The notes under the pieces: generated by a model
Seen by the model: the letters and a program-made list of their open reading frames with translations, nothing else
Told to the model about the DNA's origin: nothing
Databases searched by the model: none
Position numbers and translations under genes: made by a program
Origin: Christensenella sp. UBA5399
GTDB taxonomy: Bacteria; Bacillota; Clostridia; Christensenellales; Christensenellaceae
Assembly (NCBI GenBank): GCA_002407725.1
Contig: DHOD01000019.1
Span: forward strand, 1 to 9,282
Length of the DNA stretch: 9,282 nucleotides
Direction of reading: 5' to 3'
Shown: piece by piece, positions 6,223 through 9,282 of the stretch
Position numbering within the stretch: the first letter of the stretch is position 1
How the letters are laid out: the number at the start of each line of letters is the position of its first letter

Positions 6223-6237
6223 CGCGCCTTTGGCGCG
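6223..6237. other. GC-rich hairpin downstream of the glycosyltransferase gene
   Basis: CGCGCC, loop TTT, GGCGCG: a perfect 6-bp stem 24 bases past the glycosyltransferase stop. It has no T-run on the minus strand, so it is not a classic terminator, though it may protect the 3' end of that mRNA. The rest of the gap up to the rpmG promoter shows no gene. Confidence 0.35.
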
Positions 6238-6260
6238 GTGCGCATTATGATTTTTCGCGG

Positions 6261-7202
6261 TTACCGGATGATTTTTTCAATGATGTAGCGCGGGCGCTTT
6301 TTGGTCTCCATATATGCCTTGCCAATATATTCGCCAATAATCCCAATGGCCATCAACTGCAGCCCGCCCAGCAGCCATACGGACATAATGGTGCTTGTCC
6401 AGCCAACTTGCGTCTGGCCTATGGCGTGTACCACCAGCGAATAGATCAGCATGATGAGCGATACGATAAAAATGACAAGGCCGATGACAGTGATGACCCG
6501 GATGGGCTTGACAGAAAAGGACGTGATGCCGTCAAATGCGAAAGCCAGCATTTTTTTGAGCGGGTATTTGGATTCCCCCGCAAAGCGCTCGGCACGGCGG
6601 TATTCCACAGTGCCCGTCTTGTAGCCGATTTGGGTGACAATCCCACGCAGAAACAGGTTGATCTCGCCAAACTCCGCAAGCCCCTGCAGGGCGCGTTTGG
6701 ACATCAGGCGGTAATCGGCATGGTTGTACACGATGTCCACGCCCAGAAACTTCATAAATTTATAAAACGCCTGCGCCGAGGCGCGTTTGAAGGCGCTGTC
6801 GGAATCACGGTTGCTGCGAACGCCGTATACGATGTCGCAGCCGTCCTCAAATTTTGTGACAAACTGGTCCAAAACCTCGATGTCGTCCTGCAAATCCGCG
6901 TCGATTGAAATCGCGCAGTCGCAATATTCCATCGCGGTCATCAACCCGGCAAGCAGCGCGTTTTGATGGCCCCGGTTGCGGGAGAGCTTGGCGCCCGTCA
7001 CAAAACTGTTTTGGCCGTTAAAGGATTCGATAAGCCCCCATGTACCGTCGCTGGATCCGTCATCCACATACAGTATGCGGCTGTCGGGAGACACCAGGTC
7101 ATCGCCGATCATCCGTTCCAGCTTGTCGGTAAGCCTTTTTGTTGTCTCGCCCAGCACTGCTTCTTCGTTATAGCAGGGGACGACAATATATAACGTGTGC
7201 AT
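6261..7202 (-). CDS. Membrane-anchored family 2 glycosyltransferase (DPM1/GtrB-like)
   Basis: A 313-residue enzyme with an N-terminal GT-A catalytic domain and two C-terminal membrane helices (about 236-259 and 268-292). Motifs are VVPCYNEE (7-14), the nucleotide-sugar site DDGSSDGT (47-54), the metal-binding DxD within DADLQDD (101-107), NHADYRLM (160-167) and the membrane-proximal RRAERFAGESKYPLKKM (202-218). This layout belongs to the polyprenyl-phosphate glycosyltransferases (GtrB, YkcC/Csb types), which load a hexose from UDP- or GDP-sugar onto undecaprenyl phosphate at the inner membrane face for decoration of wall polymers or lipids. The sugar and acceptor cannot be read from the sequence. 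GGAAG precedes the ATG by about nine bases. A flippase or second transferase often lies beside such genes; none is here. Confidence 0.9.
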   Translation of the reverse strand: MHTLYIVVPCYNEEAVLGETTKRLTDKLERMIGDDLVSPDSRILYVDDGSSDGTWGLIESFNGQNSFVTGAKLSRNRGHQNALLAGLMTAMEYCDCAISIDADLQDDIEVLDQFVTKFEDGCDIVYGVRSNRDSDSAFKRASAQAFYKFMKFLGVDIVYNHADYRLMSKRALQGLAEFGEINLFLRGIVTQIGYKTGTVEYRRAERFAGESKYPLKKMLAFAFDGITSFSVKPIRVITVIGLVIFIVSLIMLIYSLVVHAIGQTQVGWTSTIMSVWLLGGLQLMAIGIIGEYIGKAYMETKKRPRYIIEKIIR

Positions 7203-7234
7203 GGAGCGCTTCCTTTCATGATTGCTATACTGTT

Positions 7235-7263
7235 ATACTAACTTTCCGGCGCCGGGCTGTCAA
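7235..7263 (-). promoter_or_regulatory. Promoter candidate for the glycosyltransferase gene
   Basis: On the minus strand TTGACA (7263-7258), 17 bases, then TAGTAT (7240-7235). The spacer contains the perfect 10-bp palindrome CCGGCGCCGG (7246-7255). The gene is therefore likely transcribed apart from the cardiolipin synthase gene that ends at 7289. Only a poor terminator candidate (an AAAAGCTTTT palindrome) lies between. Confidence 0.5.
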
Positions 7264-7288
7264 TATGGGAAAAAAGCTTTTGCAACGG

Positions 7289-8848
7289 TTACATAAGCGG
7301 CCCGAATATCTGCAATATGGCCCGGAAGAACCGCTTGTACCACGGGACGGAAACGGTGTCCGCAAAGGAGATTTCTTTTGAGATCGCAAACGTATCGTCA
7401 AAATCCTGGCGGATATCTTGGATGGCAGGGCATCCATGCATCCACACGCCACATTCAAAGTGAAGATACATGCTGCGGTAATCCAGGTTGATGGTGCCCA
7501 CTACGGCGGTCTGGTCGTCGCTGAGCAGCACCTTGGAATGGATGAAGCCCGGCAGGTATTCGTACACTTTGACACCGGATTTGATCAATTGGGCGTAGTA
7601 GGATTGTGTCAACATAAACACCAGCTTTTTGTCGGGAACATGCGGAACGATGATACGTACATCCACGCCGCTGGTAGCTGCCGTGGCCAGGAGGGTGGAA
7701 AGCTCGTTGCCGATCACAAGGTAAGGCGTCATGATGTACACATAATCCTTGGCGCGGGAAATCAGGTTGATAAACACACTCTCGCTGATATAATTGTTGT
7801 CGATGGGCGAATCAGAGAAAGGCTGCACGATCCCGCATGCATCCCTGGCGGGGACGATATCGGCGTGGTACCCGTCCAGGCTTTCGTCGTCGCCCGATGT
7901 AAAACCCCACAGGTTCATGAAAATGACCAGAAGCGAGAACACCGCCTCGCCCCGCACCATAACGGAGGCGTCCTTCCATTGACCGTAGGGATGGGTGACG
8001 TTGATGTATTCATCCGCAAGGTTGGTGCCGCCGCAGAAGGCGGTTTTGCCGTCGATCACAGTGATTTTGCGGTGGTCGCGATTGTTGAACATGGAGTTTA
8101 ATATTGGTTTGAGCGTGTTAAAAACCTCGCAACGGATCCCTTTGGCGCGCAGTGTTTTGTAATAGGAGGAAGGCACCTTGCTCGCGCAGCCGATATCGTC
8201 GTACATAAACCGCACATCCAGGCCCTGGGCGGCTTTACGTTCCAAAATTTCCAGGATAGGGTCCCACATCACGCCTTCCTCTATAATAAAGTATTCCATA
8301 AATATGTATTTTTCAGCTTTTTCCAGTTCTTCCAACAGCGCGGCGAAGAAGGCCTCGCCGGTGGGGAGGTACCGTACCTCGGAATTTTCGTACGGGGGCT
8401 CTATTGCCGCATTGAATATATATGCCGATTGACGGCGGATATCTTTATCCTGCATTGTTTCAAAGATGCCGGGGCGAGGCCGCATTAAATGTATGCTTTT
8501 TGCGTATTGCTTGATCACTTTGCTCCTGTCGCGCGGGTTCATTTTGCGCTGGCTGAAGAAAAAGTACATGGTCATCCCAAAGATGGGCAATATCAGTATC
8601 AATATCACCCAGGCAACTGTATAGCCGAGGTTTTGCTTTTTGTTGACGACCCAGAGCACAAGCAACAGGCTGGAGATTGTAAGCACCAGCGTAACAATCT
8701 CGCTGATGGATTCAAGCGCCGACATCAGGAACATGATAAACCAGACCTGCAACACCGCAAGCGCTATCAGGACAAATAACCGGCTGCTCAAAAAGCTGGT
8801 AACTTTTCTTGTGACGATATTTGTGATTTTCTTTGCTTTTGTTTCCAT
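7289..8848 (-). CDS. cls: Cardiolipin synthase (phospholipase D superfamily)
   Basis: A 519-residue membrane enzyme that condenses two phosphatidylglycerols into cardiolipin and glycerol. Three hydrophobic segments fill the N-terminus (about 22-44, 48-68 and 75-98); the last two form the phospholipase-D N-terminal membrane domain, and the first is an extra span. Two complete HxK(x)4D catalytic motifs follow: H259-K261-D266, with GGTNLADEY after it, and H437-K439-D444, with GTINLDYRS after it. All catalytic residues are intact and the length is slightly above the common 480-510. The ATG at 8848 has no ribosome binding site; an extended -10 box lies seven bases upstream, suggesting a leaderless message. 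The end (KRFFRAILQIFGPLM) is the amphipathic C-terminus typical of the family. The next gene on the strand is the glycosyltransferase, 86 bp on. Confidence 0.93.
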   Translation of the reverse strand: METKAKKITNIVTRKVTSFLSSRLFVLIALAVLQVWFIMFLMSALESISEIVTLVLTISSLLLVLWVVNKKQNLGYTVAWVILILILPIFGMTMYFFFSQRKMNPRDRSKVIKQYAKSIHLMRPRPGIFETMQDKDIRRQSAYIFNAAIEPPYENSEVRYLPTGEAFFAALLEELEKAEKYIFMEYFIIEEGVMWDPILEILERKAAQGLDVRFMYDDIGCASKVPSSYYKTLRAKGIRCEVFNTLKPILNSMFNNRDHRKITVIDGKTAFCGGTNLADEYINVTHPYGQWKDASVMVRGEAVFSLLVIFMNLWGFTSGDDESLDGYHADIVPARDACGIVQPFSDSPIDNNYISESVFINLISRAKDYVYIMTPYLVIGNELSTLLATAATSGVDVRIIVPHVPDKKLVFMLTQSYYAQLIKSGVKVYEYLPGFIHSKVLLSDDQTAVVGTINLDYRSMYLHFECGVWMHGCPAIQDIRQDFDDTFAISKEISFADTVSVPWYKRFFRAILQIFGPLM

Positions 8849-8855
8849 TTATATC

Positions 8856-8864
8856 AGTATAACA
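8856..8864 (-). promoter_or_regulatory. Extended -10 promoter abutting the cls start codon
   Basis: On the minus strand TGT-TATACT (8864-8856) is a TGn-extended -10 box. The -35 region is poor (TTGTTT with an 18-base spacer). Transcription would begin within a base or two of the A of the cls ATG at 8848. Confidence 0.45.
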
Positions 8865-8931
8865 CAACCACGAAAGGGGAAACAAAAGCGGTATGTATGA
8901 AGAAATTGTAAAATATTAGCAGCACAATGTT

Positions 8932-8960
8932 TTGGCAAATCTGGAACGTTTATATATAGG
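8932..8960 (+). promoter_or_regulatory. Promoter candidate for the small helical-protein gene
   Basis: TTGGCA (8932-8937), 17 bases, then TATAGG (8955-8960) inside the run TATATATAGG. The -10 placement is uncertain because overlapping TATATA boxes fit at shorter spacing. I see no clear sigma-B motif, although the product looks like a stress protein. Confidence 0.4.
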
Positions 8961-8997
8961 AAAAGATTTTAAAATATAGACTGAGAGGTAAAGAAAA

Positions 8998-9168
8998 ATG
9001 GGAACATTTGAAAAAGCAGGCCAAAAAGTAGACAGTGCGGTGGAAAAAACCAAAGAAGGTTTTGAGAAAGCAGGAACAAAAGTAAAAGACACAACAAGGA
9101 AAGCATCGTCAAAGGTGCGCGCGGGCGTGGATAAAATGGATGATAAAATCCGTGACAAGACGCAATAA
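8998..9168 (+). CDS. Small lysine-rich amphipathic helical protein (LEA/stress-protein-like)
   Basis: A 56-residue protein from ATG 8998 to TAA 9166-9168. GAGAGG lies about nine bases before the start, a promoter candidate lies upstream and a strong terminator downstream, so a short but real gene is likely. The sequence lacks Pro, Cys, Trp, Tyr, His and Leu and carries 15 Lys/Arg against 10 Asp/Glu. It should form one long amphipathic helix. FEKAGQKV (4-11) is repeated as FEKAGTKV (22-29), exactly 18 residues later, which is five helical turns. Such composition recalls LEA group 3, CsbD or YtxH-type small stress proteins, but I cannot assign a family. It is divergent from cls, and a membrane-surface or desiccation/osmotic role is only a guess. 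Confidence 0.75.
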   Translation: MGTFEKAGQKVDSAVEKTKEGFEKAGTKVKDTTRKASSKVRAGVDKMDDKIRDKTQ

Positions 9169-9170
9169 AA

Positions 9171-9190
9171 ACAGGGAAATTAAGCCCTGT
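9171..9190 (+). other. Small hairpin after the helical-protein gene
   Basis: ACAGGG (9171-9176) and CCCTGT (9185-9190) form a 6-bp stem with an 8-base loop two bases after the stop codon. There is no T-run, so it may stabilise the message end or assist the terminator 18 bases further on. Confidence 0.4.
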
Positions 9191-9208
9191 ATCATGACAA
9201 CGCAGATG

Positions 9209-9245
9209 AAAAAATGCTATGCAATCAAACGCATAGCATTTTTTA
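9209..9245 (+). terminator. Strong rho-independent terminator of the helical-protein gene
   Basis: AAAAAATGCTATGC (9209-9222) pairs perfectly with GCATAGCATTTTTT (9231-9244) around an 8-base loop, a 14-bp stem ending in six T. The matching A-run means it could also stop transcription entering from the right. Confidence 0.9.
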
Positions 9246-9259
9246 TATAAGAATTTATT

Positions 9260-9282
9260 GAGACCGTTTCAAAAATTGTGTA
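9260..9282. mobile_element. Possible end of an IS256-family insertion sequence, cut by the window edge
   Basis: The last 23 bases begin GAGACC and end AATTGTGTA. IS256-family terminal inverted repeats, as I recall them, begin GA and contain AATTGTGTAAAA at the same distance. Only the extreme end is inside the window, so neither transposase nor target duplication can be seen. This call rests on resemblance alone. Confidence 0.35.

Noticed and set aside
6108..6908. 266-codon plus-strand frame across the glycosyltransferase and rpmG promoter
   Set aside because: It is antisense to a well-supported enzyme; its open state reflects codon bias on the other strand.
7418..8101. 227-codon plus-strand frame across cls
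   Set aside because: It is antisense to the catalytic core of cardiolipin synthase and shows no family signature.
8894..8920. Tiny frame MYEEIVKY upstream of the small helical-protein gene
   Set aside because: It has eight codons, no convincing ribosome binding site, and lies upstream of the predicted transcription start.
1..9282. CRISPR arrays, tRNA or rRNA genes, prophage or toxin-antitoxin modules
   Set aside because: I looked for regular direct repeats, cloverleaf-like segments and typical small-operon pairs on both strands and found none. In particular there is no tRNA-Trp before rpmG-secE.

Overview
The window looks like chromosome from a Gram-positive, probably clostridial (Firmicutes) bacterium of middling-to-high GC. 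This is inferred from strong AGGAGG-type ribosome binding sites, TTGACA promoters with 17-bp spacers, the short single-span SecE, the four-cysteine L33, the order rpmG-secE-nusG-rplK-rplA, and an N-terminally extended membrane cardiolipin synthase. No species call is possible from the sequence alone.

Layout. Positions 1-162 are the C-terminal 53 codons of an unrecognised plus-strand gene. It converges on a minus-strand putrescine carbamoyltransferase-like gene (230-1276), with a probably bidirectional terminator between them. A 300-bp divergent control region (1277-1576) carries two opposed promoters and two related palindromes. From it run, on the plus strand, an APC-family antiporter (1577-2962) and an AsnC/Lrp-type regulator (3003-3488). 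Together these look like a small catabolic unit for an amine or amino acid: uptake/exchange, carbamoyl transfer or phosphorolysis, and local control. The agmatine deiminase and carbamate kinase that usually complete such a pathway are not in the window.

Next is an intergenic stretch with a short imperfect-inverted-repeat (MITE-like) element (3505-3632) and back-to-back terminators. The minus-strand housekeeping operon rpmG-secE-nusG-rplK-rplA follows (6064 down to 3730), read from a near-consensus promoter at 6139-6167. It has a candidate attenuator hairpin in the leader and a candidate L1-binding hairpin before rplK. A strong terminator follows rplA, and rplJ/rplL are not next to it.

Upstream on the same strand are two envelope genes: a DPM1/GtrB-type membrane glycosyltransferase (6261-7202) and a cardiolipin synthase (7289-8848), each with its own promoter candidate. 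The cardiolipin synthase has no visible ribosome binding site and may be leaderless. Divergent from it is a 56-codon plus-strand gene (8998-9168) for a lysine-rich amphipathic-helix protein with its own terminator. The last 23 bases resemble the terminal inverted repeat of an IS256-family element cut by the window edge.

Most of the window is ordinary. The parts most worth a second look are the carbamoyltransferase with an altered HPTQ motif, the paired operators, the MITE-like repeat, the rpmG leader hairpin, the leaderless cls start and the small helical protein.
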